64,000 bases of DNA, from contig JAEZMD010000018.1 in the NCBI GenBank assembly GCA_023435745.1, positions 62,001-126,000 of the forward strand, in the 5' to 3' direction. The position numbers and the translations under genes are program-made. Source of the DNA: Bacillota bacterium. GTDB taxonomy: Bacteria; Bacillota; Clostridia; Acetivibrionales; DTU013. Positions 1 through 9,246 of the stretch are shown here, piece by piece (the first letter of the stretch is position 1; each line of letters opens with the position of its first letter). Below the pieces are notes generated by a model. It made no database searches and was not told the origin of the DNA. It was given only the letters and a program-made list of their open reading frames with translations.

Positions 1-768
1 AATATTATCGATTATAACATCGAAAATAATATACGTCTTTTTAGAATTAGTTCTGATTTAATACCGTTTGGTTCAAGCGCTATAAACAAAATTCCATGGT
101 GGGATTTATTTCGGGCTGAATTTTTAAGGATCGGTCAAAGAATCAAAGATAACGGCATCAGAGTTTCGATGCACCCCGGCCAGTATACCGTAATAAATTC
201 TCCCAATGAAGTTGTTGTGAACAGGGCAATTGATGATTTGGAGTACCATTCCAAAGTATTAGACAGTCTTGGCGTGGGAAAAGAGCATAAAATCATTTTG
301 CATATCGGTGGAGTTTATAATGATAAAAAATCATCTGTAAGCCGGTTCGTAACAAGTTTTTGCAATTTGCCCATTTTTATAAGAGACAGAATTGTTCTTG
401 AGAATGACGATAAATCCTATAATATATGTGATGCGTTGGAAATAAGTGCAGTTTTGGATGTACCCGTTGTATTTGACAATCTTCATAATGAAATAAATCC
501 CTGCGACCTGGAAAAAAGTGACGCTTTCTGGATTAATGAATGCAAGAAAACATGGAAGGAAGATGACGGAATTCAAAAAATTCACTATTCACAGCAGGAT
601 CCCGCTAAAAGATCCGGTTCGCATTCCGACAGTATCTTCTTGGATAAGTTTTTGGTTTTTTATAATAGTCTTGAAAGAGATGATATAGATATTATGCTTG
701 AAGTAAAGGATAAAAATTTGTCGGCGGTAAATTGTATAAGCAGCCTTTCACTGGAAGACACTAAATAG
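1..768 (+). CDS. uvsE: UV damage repair endonuclease UvsE, 5' end outside window (copy 1)
   Basis: The frame is open from base 1, so this is a 3' fragment lacking roughly the first 40 residues seen in the complete copy at 38991-39884. UvsE (UVDE) is a TIM-barrel, metal-dependent endonuclease that nicks DNA 5' to UV photoproducts. Visible family motifs are FGSS and PWW near the start, MHPGQYTVINSP, and later histidine/aspartate metal-ligand motifs (LHIGG, FDNLHNE, HYSQQDP). It differs from the second copy at about 25 of 199 aligned residues. The splB gene starts 24 bases downstream, so the two probably form a UV-repair operon. Family assignment is secure; which copy is the main one is unknown. 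Confidence 0.9.
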   Translation, partial: NIIDYNIENNIRLFRISSDLIPFGSSAINKIPWWDLFRAEFLRIGQRIKDNGIRVSMHPGQYTVINSPNEVVVNRAIDDLEYHSKVLDSLGVGKEHKIILHIGGVYNDKKSSVSRFVTSFCNLPIFIRDRIVLENDDKSYNICDALEISAVLDVPVVFDNLHNEINPCDLEKSDAFWINECKKTWKEDDGIQKIHYSQQDPAKRSGSHSDSIFLDKFLVFYNSLERDDIDIMLEVKDKNLSAVNCISSLSLEDTK

Positions 769-792
769 CAGTTGTTAAAAAGGGGTGATCTG

Positions 793-1821
793 ATGAAGCT
801 GTTTATGCCTCAACGAGTAATATTTGAACCTTCCAGTCTCGAATATCCATTGGGGAAGGAAATCTATAATTTTCTCCAAAATAAACCTGTAGAAATAATC
901 AAGGCTACTGCAAGAAATGCAGCACGGTTTATTCCGGGTAAAACACCTGCTGAGAAATATGCCAATTCCAAGAGAACTATTCTAATTACAATAAACAAAA
1001 GCAATAAGCTTGATGTTTGCAGGCCTTCTGCGGATTACCAGTTTTCTTTTGTGAGTAATTGTCCCGGAAACTGTGAATATTGTTATCTGCAGACTACTCA
1101 AGGCGCCAAGCCTTATATAAAGGTTTTCGTAAATCTGGAAGATATTTTTAGCATAATAGAAGACCACATAAAGCTAAAAAAAGATGCGGTTACTACTTTT
1201 GAGGCTGCAAGCCTGGGAGATCCTCTTGCATTAGAGCATATTACGAGAAGTCTTGCAAAGACTATTGAGTTTTTCGCCGGGCTTGAAAACGGAAGACTCA
1301 GGGTAGTCACAAAATATAGTAATGTTGATTCTCTTTTAAAGCTGGAGCATAACGAACACACACATTTTAGAATAAGTATAAATTCCAGCTATGTTCTTGA
1401 AAATTTCGAACATAATACCGGAACCCTGGATGAGAGGATAGAGGCCATAGTTAAGCTTGCAGATGCCGGTTATCCTATTGGCTTTATTGTAGCCCCGATA
1501 ATGGTATATGATCGCTGGAAGGAAGAGTATGCTTTGCTCTTTGATAAATTGGAAAACCGTTTGGGTACCGAGCTTTGTCGGAAAGAATTAGTATTTGAGT
1601 TGATTCAGCATAGATTTACAGCTGTTGCGAAAGAGCTTATTCTTCAGCGGTTTCCCAAAACAAAGCTGGATATGGAAGAGGAAAACAGAGCACTCAAATG
1701 GGGAAGATTTGGAAGGTTTAAATATGTATACAACAAGGAACAGGCAAACGAAATAAAAGAATACTTATCAGCTTTGATTACTGACAGATTTCCAAAATCA
1801 GAGATTAAATATTTCACGTAA
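793..1821 (+). CDS. splB: Spore photoproduct lyase SplB (copy 1)
   Basis: A 342-residue radical SAM enzyme that reverses the spore photoproduct (thyminyl-thymine dimer) during germination. The radical SAM cluster motif is CPGNCEYC (C-x3-C-x2-C), followed by YLQTT as in known SplB proteins. I use ATG 793, preceded by AGGGGTGAT at a good distance; the open frame reaches back to a TTG at 772 but that has no better site. It lies 24 bases after uvsE. A near-identical paralogue is at 39910-40938. The presence of splB indicates an endospore former. Confidence 0.95.
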   Translation: MKLFMPQRVIFEPSSLEYPLGKEIYNFLQNKPVEIIKATARNAARFIPGKTPAEKYANSKRTILITINKSNKLDVCRPSADYQFSFVSNCPGNCEYCYLQTTQGAKPYIKVFVNLEDIFSIIEDHIKLKKDAVTTFEAASLGDPLALEHITRSLAKTIEFFAGLENGRLRVVTKYSNVDSLLKLEHNEHTHFRISINSSYVLENFEHNTGTLDERIEAIVKLADAGYPIGFIVAPIMVYDRWKEEYALLFDKLENRLGTELCRKELVFELIQHRFTAVAKELILQRFPKTKLDMEEENRALKWGRFGRFKYVYNKEQANEIKEYLSALITDRFPKSEIKYFT

Positions 1822-1921
1822 AGGATTAGCATCAATTAAGATCTTGCTATTTCTCCCGGGTATTGTCATTTTATTCTATATGCTGTAGAATAATCGAAAG
1901 ACATACAAAAGGGGAGATATA

Positions 1922-2953
1922 ATGAGAAAAACAACCATTGCAATGATGATTTCCGGTATAATGCTCATACTGCCTGCGTGCTCGATCCAGACGGATTTGG
2001 ACATGCCGCAGACATCAAACGATACAGCCTCTGCCGCGATCTCATCTGAGGTTTCGCTGGAGACTGATCAAGCTGACAGTACTCAACAAGCTGACAGTAC
2101 TGATCCGGCTAAAAGTACTGATCCAGCTAAAAGTACTGTTACGGAACAAAACTGGTCAGCCGGGCTTTTTCTTGAATTCGAGGGTGCCCATGGGATAGTC
2201 TTTGATGGCAAAGGGAACATGTTCATCGGGAAAAAAACCCAGGAAATATACAAGGTTACTCCGGATGCCCAAATCTCTCTATTTTTGACGGTTGATTCAC
2301 TTACAGAAAAGACAGACAAGACAAAAATATGGAGCATGCATATGGGCCCGGGCGGATACATATATGCCGCAGCCGGTGATCGGATACTGAAGATTAATGA
2401 CGAAGGTTCAGCCGAAACCTTTATATTAGACGATTTTGCAGGTGAATGGGGTGCCTGTGACCTTACCTTTGATCCAGAAGGGAACCTGTATGTCGTTCAT
2501 GACAAAATGGTGGAAAAATACGGCATTGTACCGGGAAAAAAACCGGAAAAGACCACTTTGCTTGACGGCCGGACAGGTTATCCGCTGTTCAGGGCGGTTG
2601 TCGGCATCTGTTTTGATAAGGAGTTCAAGGCATTATATGTGAGCGATGTATTTGGAAACAAGGTGGCAAAATGCACACTGAATGAAGCCGCAACAATCGG
2701 AGACATCACAGAATATGCGCCGCTGGGATCTGCGGAGTATATGGCGTCGGATAATGACGGCAATATTTATGTAGCACTGCCTGCTAAGAACAGACTTGTA
2801 CGGATTGATTCGGACGGCATGCAATCGTTCATCACCGCTGACAATCTCTTAAAGGAACCGACGACCCTTGCATTCGGTAAGGACGGATTCGAAACCGGAT
2901 CACTCTATGTCACGGCCAAGGGTGGGGTGTTTCGCGTCCCAATAGAAGAGTGA
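1922..2953 (+). CDS. Lipoprotein with a beta-propeller (SMP-30/NHL-like) domain
   Basis: 343 residues. An N-terminal signal (about residues 1-20) ends in a lipobox LPAC, so the protein is expected to be lipid-anchored outside the membrane. Residues ~25-75 form a low-complexity linker with four six-residue repeats. From ~75 to the end there are repeated blades with DGKGNMFIG, GPGGYIYAA, DPEGNLYVV and DNDGNIYVA, typical of SMP-30/gluconolactonase-like or NHL propellers. I cannot assign a substrate or catalytic activity. RBS GGGGAG precedes ATG 1922. It is convergent with the uracil-DNA glycosylase gene, with nine bases between them. Confidence 0.8.
   Translation: MRKTTIAMMISGIMLILPACSIQTDLDMPQTSNDTASAAISSEVSLETDQADSTQQADSTDPAKSTDPAKSTVTEQNWSAGLFLEFEGAHGIVFDGKGNMFIGKKTQEIYKVTPDAQISLFLTVDSLTEKTDKTKIWSMHMGPGGYIYAAAGDRILKINDEGSAETFILDDFAGEWGACDLTFDPEGNLYVVHDKMVEKYGIVPGKKPEKTTLLDGRTGYPLFRAVVGICFDKEFKALYVSDVFGNKVAKCTLNEAATIGDITEYAPLGSAEYMASDNDGNIYVALPAKNRLVRIDSDGMQSFITADNLLKEPTTLAFGKDGFETGSLYVTAKGGVFRVPIEE
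2066..2137 (+). repeat. Four tandem 18-bp coding repeats
   Basis: Four 18-bp units (2066, 2084, 2102, 2120) encode DQADST, QQADST, DPAKST and DPAKST. The first two resemble each other and the last two differ from one another at one base, suggesting two rounds of duplication. They form part of the spacer between the lipid anchor and the propeller. Confidence 0.85.
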
Positions 2954-2962
2954 GGTGCACCA

Positions 2963-3559
2963 TCAGCCTTGTCTTTCGCTATAATATCGCTGTGCCAGTG
3001 TCTTCCAATCCTGCATAAACTGCGCAAGCAGGTTAGGCCTTCTTCTGACAGCTAGCGGGTGATAGGAAACTGTAGTGGGAATTTCCCTGACATTATGCCA
3101 TATGCCCCTTAGATTCTTCACTTCGGCATCCATATTGCCGAAAAACCATTGCACGGCTATATTGCCCATACAAAGGGCAAAATTGGGCTTTTGCAGCTGG
3201 ATTTGTTGAATAAGATGTACCATGCATGTGCTCCGGGCTGTTTCTTTATCGTAACGGCGAACTGGGCGGCATTTTAAGATATAGGTTATATATAGATCCT
3301 CCATTTTAAGCCCGGCTTCAAAAGCTGCCAACTGAAGTGTCTGCCTGGAGCCGCAAACAAAAGGATCTCCTTCTTTATCCTCACGCGCTCCAGGATTATC
3401 AAGCAAAACAATAATTGGGGCATGAAGGTTTCCTTCACCCCAAATAACTCTGGCCCTTTGCTTGTGTAATTCACATTTCTGACAGTTTATTGCTTCGGGT
3501 GGCGCTTCTGCCTCCGGAAAGAGGATAGGCGAAAAGTCTGATTTCATACTTTTATCCAT
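2963..3559 (-). CDS. Uracil-DNA glycosylase, family 4-like iron-sulfur type
   Basis: 198 residues. Uracil-DNA glycosylases of families 4/5 remove uracil from DNA and carry a 4Fe-4S cluster. Four cysteines fit the cluster: C26 and C29 (CQKC), C96 and C111. Motif 2 is H166-PLAVRR, matching the HP-x3-4-R element. Motif 1 is unusual: LDNPG at residues 52-56 where family 4 normally has GEAPG, so the usual glutamate is aspartate. The rest (GDPFVCGSRQTL, ILKCRPVRRYD) fits the family well. The ORF is complete. Substrate range may differ from canonical members because of motif 1. Confidence 0.85.
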   Translation of the reverse strand: MDKSMKSDFSPILFPEAEAPPEAINCQKCELHKQRARVIWGEGNLHAPIIVLLDNPGAREDKEGDPFVCGSRQTLQLAAFEAGLKMEDLYITYILKCRPVRRYDKETARSTCMVHLIQQIQLQKPNFALCMGNIAVQWFFGNMDAEVKNLRGIWHNVREIPTTVSYHPLAVRRRPNLLAQFMQDWKTLAQRYYSERQG

Positions 3560-3733
3560 TTCAAAAAATATTTTACTTTGCTGAGCTAATTAATTATAGG
3601 ATGCCTAATAAATCATGATTCATAAGTATATTGAGTATAACAATTTATTGACGTGGGAAATATATAGTAAATTGGAATACAGCCCCATATCCTGAATTGC
3701 TTTGGAATCGGGCAGGTTGCGGAGGGAATTGCG

Positions 3734-6070
3734 CTGGACACTACAATTGCTGTAGGAAAAAGTATTATTAGAATAGATGCTAAAGATAAAGTTGCCGGAA
3801 GAGTAAAATTTAATAATGATGTAATTATACCTGGTATTTTGCATGCTAAAATGGTCATAAGTCAATATGCCCATGCCAATATAAAGAGTATTAATTTTTC
3901 ACAAGCCAGTATGGCGCCTGGTGTCCAGGCAGTGATAACGGGTGATTATGCCGGTGGCATTTTAACCGGAACATTTGTGGAGGATCGTCCGCCTATTGCT
4001 ATCGGGAAGGTCAGATACTTCGGGGAACCGATCGCAGTAGTTGTAGCAAATAGCGAGTTGGAAGCTGCAAGAGCTGCTGAAATGATAAAGGTAGAATATG
4101 AGCCCCTGCCTGTAATAAATTCCCCCGGAGAAGCAATAAAGCCAAATGCGGAATTAGTTCATAATGGCTTGGGAGATTACAGGAGAATAAAAGAATGCTT
4201 CCCGGTGCCTGGAACGAATATCGCCAACCACGTTAAAATAAGGAAAGGGGATATGGCGAAGGGATGGGCAGAGAGCGAGGTTATTGTCGAAGCAAGCTTT
4301 TTTCTTCCCCAGGCTGATCATGTGGCCTTGGAAACGCGTTCAGTGCGGGCGGAAATTAAAGAGGATGGGCGTGTTGTCGTTTATTCACCCTCCCAGGCTC
4401 CCTATATTATTAGAAAGAAATTAAGCCGCCATTTTGGTTTTGATACAGGAAAAATCACTGTTCATACACCGGCGGTAGGTGGTGCTTTCGGAGGAAAAGC
4501 TGCAGTCCAGCTTGAAATGATTGCCTACCTTGCTTCTAAAGCAGTTGGAGGAAGGGAGGTAGTTATAGCAAATTCCAGGGAGGAAGACATGATAAGCTCC
4601 CCTTGCCGTATAGGCCTTGAAGCCAAGGTAAAGCTCGGGGCAACAAAGGCGGGCAAGATCAAAGCAGCAGAAATTACTTATTTAGTTGACTGCGGTGCAT
4701 ATTCCGATATGGGGGCTGTTATATCAAAATCAATCGCGTCTGATTGTACCGGTCCGTACGATATTGAAAATGTATGGTGTGACTCACTGTGTGTTTATAC
4801 AAACCATCCATATGCAACATCATATAGAGGCTTTGGACATTCGGAATTTACAGTTGCCATTGAAAGGACGATGGATAAATTAGCTGATACACTTGGAATT
4901 GATAAGCTGGAATTAAGGGTAGTAAACGCGATTACACCAGGCAAAACGACACCTACACAGTCTGAGCTGACCGAAAGCAATGTCGGAAATCTCACAGAAT
5001 GCATAAAGAAACTTAAAGATCTGATAAAGTGGAGTGAGGGGCAGAGGATAGAAATCGGAAACAATAAGGTGAGGGCAAAAGGTGCGGCCTGTTTCTGGAA
5101 AACTTCAAGTACTCCTCCGGATGCCGTGTCGGGGGCCGTTATTACTTTTACCCCGGACGGATATGCAAACTTGAGTGTCGGGGCAGTCGAGCTTGGACAG
5201 GGATCAAAAACGGTTCTGGCTCAAATACTGGCTGAGAAATTAAGGATGGATGTAGATAGGATTAACGTTTCTTTGGAGGTAAATACCCAGGATCATCCGG
5301 AGCACTGGAAAACGGTTGCAAGCAGCACAAGTTATATGGCGGGTAATGCAATCATCGCTGCAGCTGATGATATAATCAAGCAGCTTAAGGACATTTCAGC
5401 TGTTGTTCTAAGGTCTTCTCCTGAAGATCTTGAGGTAGAGGGAGGAAAAGTATTTTTAAAGAGCGACCCACAGAAGTATCTAGATATAACTGAAGTCATA
5501 CATGGTTATAAATATCCTAACGGAAACTCCATAGGCGGGCAGGTTATCGGCCGTGGTAGTTTCATTATGAAGCATTTAAGCGGTATGGATAAAGAAACGG
5601 GAAAGGGCGATCCAGGTCCGCTTTGGACGGTTGGCGCACAGGCTGTTGAAGTAGAGTTCGACACAAGAGAATATACCTATGGGATTGTTAAAGCTGCTTC
5701 AGTAATAGATGCCGGGAAAGTCATAAATCCTGCGACTGCAAAAGGAGTTACCATGGGTGGAATGTCCATGGGGCTTAGCCTGGCAAGCAGGGAAGCATTT
5801 TTATATAACGAAAACGGTGTTGTGTTAAATAACAACCTACGTACCTATAAACCAATACGCTCCAGTGAGGAACCGGAATTTCTGGTGGAATTTGTTGAAA
5901 CACCTGAGATTGATGGGCCCTATGGAGCGCGAGGCTTTGGCGAGCATGGGCTTATTGGTATGCCGGGAGCCCTGATTAACAGTCTTTCATCGGCGGCGCA
6001 GGCTGACCTGAATAAATTACCGTTAATACCGGAGCTCATATGGAAAGCAAAGACTGGGAGGGCACAATGA
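3734..6070 (+). CDS. Molybdenum hydroxylase large (Mo-cofactor) subunit, xanthine dehydrogenase family
   Basis: The frame is open from 3671 with no ATG/GTG/TTG that would include the conserved N-terminal segment (VGKSIIRIDAKDKVAGRVKF). I place the start at CTG 3734, seven bases after GGAGGG (3721-3726), giving 778 residues; TTG 3839 would cut off this conserved stretch. Cofactor motifs include GGAFGGK (residues ~249-255), SYRGFG and, near the C-terminus, GARGFGEHG with the expected catalytic glutamate. It catalyses hydroxylation of an N-heterocycle or similar substrate with electrons passed through the next two subunits. The substrate cannot be read from sequence. The stop overlaps the next start (ATGA). 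A 5' mutation rather than a CTG start remains possible. Confidence 0.85.
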   Translation: MDTTIAVGKSIIRIDAKDKVAGRVKFNNDVIIPGILHAKMVISQYAHANIKSINFSQASMAPGVQAVITGDYAGGILTGTFVEDRPPIAIGKVRYFGEPIAVVVANSELEAARAAEMIKVEYEPLPVINSPGEAIKPNAELVHNGLGDYRRIKECFPVPGTNIANHVKIRKGDMAKGWAESEVIVEASFFLPQADHVALETRSVRAEIKEDGRVVVYSPSQAPYIIRKKLSRHFGFDTGKITVHTPAVGGAFGGKAAVQLEMIAYLASKAVGGREVVIANSREEDMISSPCRIGLEAKVKLGATKAGKIKAAEITYLVDCGAYSDMGAVISKSIASDCTGPYDIENVWCDSLCVYTNHPYATSYRGFGHSEFTVAIERTMDKLADTLGIDKLELRVVNAITPGKTTPTQSELTESNVGNLTECIKKLKDLIKWSEGQRIEIGNNKVRAKGAACFWKTSSTPPDAVSGAVITFTPDGYANLSVGAVELGQGSKTVLAQILAEKLRMDVDRINVSLEVNTQDHPEHWKTVASSTSYMAGNAIIAAADDIIKQLKDISAVVLRSSPEDLEVEGGKVFLKSDPQKYLDITEVIHGYKYPNGNSIGGQVIGRGSFIMKHLSGMDKETGKGDPGPLWTVGAQAVEVEFDTREYTYGIVKAASVIDAGKVINPATAKGVTMGGMSMGLSLASREAFLYNENGVVLNNNLRTYKPIRSSEEPEFLVEFVETPEIDGPYGARGFGEHGLIGMPGALINSLSSAAQADLNKLPLIPELIWKAKTGRAQ

Positions 6071-6903
6071 TAACCTTTGATTTTGGTTATTACAAACCCG
6101 ATACGATAGTAGAGGCCATAAAAGTCTATAAGGAATTAACCGGTCACGGCAAAAAAGTCATATATTATGCCGGCGGGACCGAGATAATCACTATGGCAAG
6201 AGTCAACCAAATACGTTTTGATGCCGTAATCGATATAAAAGGAATTCCCGAATGTAATGTACTTGAGTTTCAGGGAGATAAGCTTATAATCGGTGCTGCC
6301 ATAAGCTTGACTAAAATCTCCGATTCGGGTCTTTTTCCGCTATTGGGCGCTGTCTGCCGGAGAGCAGCCGATCATACAGCACGCGATAAGATAACGCTAG
6401 GCGGCAATATTTGCGGCAAGACATCCTACAAGGAGGCAATCCTTCCGCTGTTAGTGTCAGAAAGCGAAGTTATGATTTCCGGTGAATCTAACATGAAAAA
6501 ATCGACACTTGCTAAAATCTTTCGTAACGAATTAATGCTTAAAAGCGGGGAATTCCTGGTTCAGGCAGCCATTGACAAGAGTTACACAGCCATGCCTTAC
6601 GATAATATTAAAAAGACAAGGCAGGAAAAGATGGGTTATCCATTGATTACGGTAGCAGCAGTAATGGCGGACAAGCAGATTAAAATCGCCTTTAGTGGTG
6701 TATGTAGCTTCCCATTCAGGACGCGTGAGATTGAAGATGAATTAAATAATAGGACTATTTCGCTTGAAGAGAGAATAAACAATACAATGAAGCATCTTCC
6801 GGCTCCTTTGCTGGGCGACATGCTTGGTTCAGCGGGATACAGGGACTTTGTAATGCGTAATGTATTAAGTGAGACATGCGAGAAGCTTGGAGGACTGAAA
6901 TGA
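6067..6903 (+). CDS. Molybdenum hydroxylase FAD-binding subunit
   Basis: 278 residues, member of the CoxM/XdhB family that accepts electrons from the 2Fe-2S subunit on FAD. The PCMH-type FAD-binding signature is visible as YYAGGTEIITMARV near residues 40-53 and LGGNICGKTSYKE in the middle, which stands where families usually have GGN-l. ATG 6067 overlaps the stop of the large subunit and is preceded by GGGAGGG, so translation is probably coupled. It ends in another ATGA overlap with the 2Fe-2S gene. Confidence 0.9.
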   Translation: MITFDFGYYKPDTIVEAIKVYKELTGHGKKVIYYAGGTEIITMARVNQIRFDAVIDIKGIPECNVLEFQGDKLIIGAAISLTKISDSGLFPLLGAVCRRAADHTARDKITLGGNICGKTSYKEAILPLLVSESEVMISGESNMKKSTLAKIFRNELMLKSGEFLVQAAIDKSYTAMPYDNIKKTRQEKMGYPLITVAAVMADKQIKIAFSGVCSFPFRTREIEDELNNRTISLEERINNTMKHLPAPLLGDMLGSAGYRDFVMRNVLSETCEKLGGLK

Positions 6904-7388
6904 TGATGGAGATACGTGGCAAAAGCATTATTGACATCTATATTAATGGCAATATGAAAAGCGCCGGCGTAAGACCTGCGGATACACTTTTGTATATCCT
7001 CCGTGAACAGCTTGGGCTGACAGGCGCCAAGAACGGCTGCGAGAATGGGGACTGTGATGCGTGTACCGTTCTTGTAGATGGCTGGCCTGTCAAAGCCTGT
7101 CTGATGCTTGCTGTGGAAGCAATAGGCCATAATATAACAACAATAGAGGGATTAATAAATACTCCCATCCAAAATGCTTTTATTGAGAAATTTGCTGTTC
7201 AGTGTGGTTATTGTACCCCTGGAATGATTATGAATTGCCATGCTCTTATCAGCATCTACCCGGATGCTGATGATGAGGTCATAGAGGAATGGCTCGAATC
7301 CAATATTTGCAGATGTACCGGATATCAAGAGATACGAGAGTCTGTTAAGTCTGTTTTATATTCTATTTCAGGGAGGGCTGTGCGATGA
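6900..7388 (+). CDS. Molybdenum hydroxylase 2Fe-2S subunit
   Basis: 162 residues, CoxS/XdhC type with two 2Fe-2S clusters. All eight ligands are present: a plant-ferredoxin-like set (GC, GDC, DAC and KAC between residues ~40 and 70) and the C-terminal set CGYC ... CRC. It carries electrons from the Mo site to the FAD subunit. ATG 6900 overlaps the previous stop and has TTGGAGG upstream; upstream in-frame codons from 6876 lie within the FAD gene and are not needed. The stop overlaps the following gene start. Confidence 0.95.
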   Translation: MMMEIRGKSIIDIYINGNMKSAGVRPADTLLYILREQLGLTGAKNGCENGDCDACTVLVDGWPVKACLMLAVEAIGHNITTIEGLINTPIQNAFIEKFAVQCGYCTPGMIMNCHALISIYPDADDEVIEEWLESNICRCTGYQEIRESVKSVLYSISGRAVR

Positions 7389-8026
7389 ATAAGAATATCG
7401 GCGTCATCATATTCTGGGGCGGAGTCTGGGGGCTAGTTGAAGCAACACTCGGATATATTTTACATCAGTTTTCACTAAGCATTGGATGGCTGCTTTGGTT
7501 TCCTTTGGCATTTTACTTTATGAATAAGGTTTATAAGCGGACTAAAAGCCCCGGCTCAATTTTGTGTGTTTCGTTTACCGCAGCTTTAATCAAGCTGATT
7601 GATTTTTTACTGCCGACAAGAATAGACAGGATTATTAATCCGGCAGTTTCTATTTTGTTGGAGGGGTTAATCGTATTTGTCATATTTAAAGTAATTGAGC
7701 AGAAGAATGATTTTTTCAGGTTCAAATACTTGGAGATTTTGGCGGCAAGCATTGGCTGGAGATTACTATATATTGCCTACATTCTACTTATGCCTGAATA
7801 CTTTTTTAGTATATCGCCTTTACGCGCAGCAGATCCGTTTTTAAGGTTTTTCATCCTTGGAAGCATCACGAATAGCTTTATTATATATGCATATATAAAG
7901 ATAACAGAAAGGATTAACGAAAGAGAAGTGAAAGAAAAACAAGTGAAGGAAGTAGGCTGGTTTAGCCGGGCATTGCTTTCCTTTTCTATGTTAGCATTGG
8001 CAGTTTATGTCCAATGGGCATTATAG
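7385..8026 (+). CDS. Integral membrane protein of unknown function in Mo hydroxylase operon
   Basis: 213 residues with about six hydrophobic segments (for example residues 5-25, 30-48, 57-75, 85-105, 120-140, 155-175 and a C-terminal one near 190-210). I do not recognise the family. ATG 7385 overlaps the stop of the 2Fe-2S subunit gene (ATGA) and an RBS GGGAGGG lies upstream, so it is made with the hydroxylase. That position suggests a role in substrate uptake or membrane association of the enzyme, which is inference only. Confidence 0.7.
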   Translation: MNKNIGVIIFWGGVWGLVEATLGYILHQFSLSIGWLLWFPLAFYFMNKVYKRTKSPGSILCVSFTAALIKLIDFLLPTRIDRIINPAVSILLEGLIVFVIFKVIEQKNDFFRFKYLEILAASIGWRLLYIAYILLMPEYFFSISPLRAADPFLRFFILGSITNSFIIYAYIKITERINEREVKEKQVKEVGWFSRALLSFSMLALAVYVQWAL

Positions 8027-8027
8027 A

Positions 8028-8624
8028 ATGGCTGGAATTGAAGGAATAGTTTTAGCTGCAGGATTCTCGAGCAGAATGAAGACTCATAAAATGCTGCTGA
8101 AACTAAACGGTAAAACTCTCATTGAGCACTGTATCGAGAATATGTATAATACATGTTCAAGGATTATTGTTGTGGGAGGGCACAGGGCTGATGATATCAA
8201 GCCTCTTTTGATCAAATACAAAAAGGCGGAACTGGTACTCAACCGGAACTACATAAACGGTATGTTTAGTTCAGTAAAAACAGGGTTGTCGCTTATAAAG
8301 GGAGAACGCTTTTTTCTTACCCCCGGTGATTATCCGGCGATTAATGAAAATGTTTATGAGCGCTTGTTAAGGGAGGATGGGGAAATTATTATCCCCACTT
8401 ACAAAGGCGAAAAGGGGCATCCGGTACTTATGAAGGGTTACCTGGCCGGGGAGGTACTCAAGAACATTCAGTATTCTAATTTAAGGCAGTTTATTAATGC
8501 TAAAGGGTTTACAAAAGCAGAGGTTCAGGAAAAGGGCGTATTAATGGACGTAGACACTACCGAAGATTATTACATGGTTTGCAGATATTTAGCACAGAAA
8601 CAAGGTTTAGCGGGATTATCTTAA
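8028..8624 (+). CDS. MobA/MocA-like NTP transferase (molybdenum cofactor cytidylyltransferase type)
   Basis: 198 residues from ATG 8028, two bases after the previous stop. The N-terminus GIVLAAGFSSRMKTHKMLL is the nucleotide-binding signature of the MobA-like NTP transferases; PGDYPA in the middle replaces the usual GDqP metal motif. MocA adds CMP to molybdopterin for xanthine dehydrogenase-family enzymes, which fits the three hydroxylase subunits just upstream. The alternative is another sugar- or nucleotide-transferring member of the family. An upstream in-frame ATG at 8007 lies within the previous gene and is less likely. Confidence 0.8.
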   Translation: MAGIEGIVLAAGFSSRMKTHKMLLKLNGKTLIEHCIENMYNTCSRIIVVGGHRADDIKPLLIKYKKAELVLNRNYINGMFSSVKTGLSLIKGERFFLTPGDYPAINENVYERLLREDGEIIIPTYKGEKGHPVLMKGYLAGEVLKNIQYSNLRQFINAKGFTKAEVQEKGVLMDVDTTEDYYMVCRYLAQKQGLAGLS

Positions 8625-8650
8625 CCTCTGTATAGTTGAGGCAATGTTCT

Positions 8651-9145
8651 ATGGAAGATAGCAGACGGGCATTCATAAATATAATAACGGGTGGAATAAA
8701 CACGGGAAAGACCAAAAAGCTTTTGTCAACATACCACGAAATTGGTCAGGGTGATGGTTTTATAATTTTTAAGGTATTTGATGGGGGCTTATATATTGGG
8801 CAAAGGATAATGAGGCTATCTACAAGTGAGAGCGAAAATTTTTCCTTTAAGGAGGGTTTTATCCCGATCAACTGGGATGAGGAATATCGCTATGATGTAT
8901 ACAGCTTCTCAAAAAAAGGCTTGATGTTTGCTCACAAAACGATTTCAGATATTTTAGAAAGAGGGATTGATCCGGTATTTATTGATGAAATAGGGCCTTT
9001 GGAGCTGCAGAAAAAAGGATTTTTCAATATCTTCAGAGCCCTGATAAAGATGGAAAAGGATATTTATGTTACGGTAAGAAGCTCCTGTGTAGAAAACGTC
9101 ATTAAAGAATTCAAGATAGGAAAATATAAAATGATAATGGATTAA
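8651..9145 (+). CDS. P-loop NTPase of the THEP1/NTPase_1 type
   Basis: 164 residues. Walker A is GGINTGKTKK near the N-terminus and Walker B is VFIDEIGPLEL, both characteristic of the THEP1-like nucleoside-triphosphatase family. ATG 8651 is chosen, with TTGAGG about ten bases upstream; the frame could start at TTG 8636. It closes the molybdenum hydroxylase operon, 26 bases after the MobA-like gene. Such small NTPases are sometimes found beside molybdenum enzymes, so a role in cofactor insertion or maturation is plausible but unproven. Confidence 0.75.
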   Translation: MEDSRRAFINIITGGINTGKTKKLLSTYHEIGQGDGFIIFKVFDGGLYIGQRIMRLSTSESENFSFKEGFIPINWDEEYRYDVYSFSKKGLMFAHKTISDILERGIDPVFIDEIGPLELQKKGFFNIFRALIKMEKDIYVTVRSSCVENVIKEFKIGKYKMIMD

Positions 9146-9246
9146 AGAGCATATATATCTTATTGATTAGGCTGCTTTAAGTATTTAAGCCTGTCATTGT
9201 TTTCTTTTCGTGATAAATAGAGCAGAATAAATTTTACTGGCGCCTA

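Noticed and set aside
3671..3733. Upstream extension of the Mo-hydroxylase large subunit frame
   Set aside because: The frame is open back to 3671, but the residues show no resemblance to the family and no start codon with an RBS is present.
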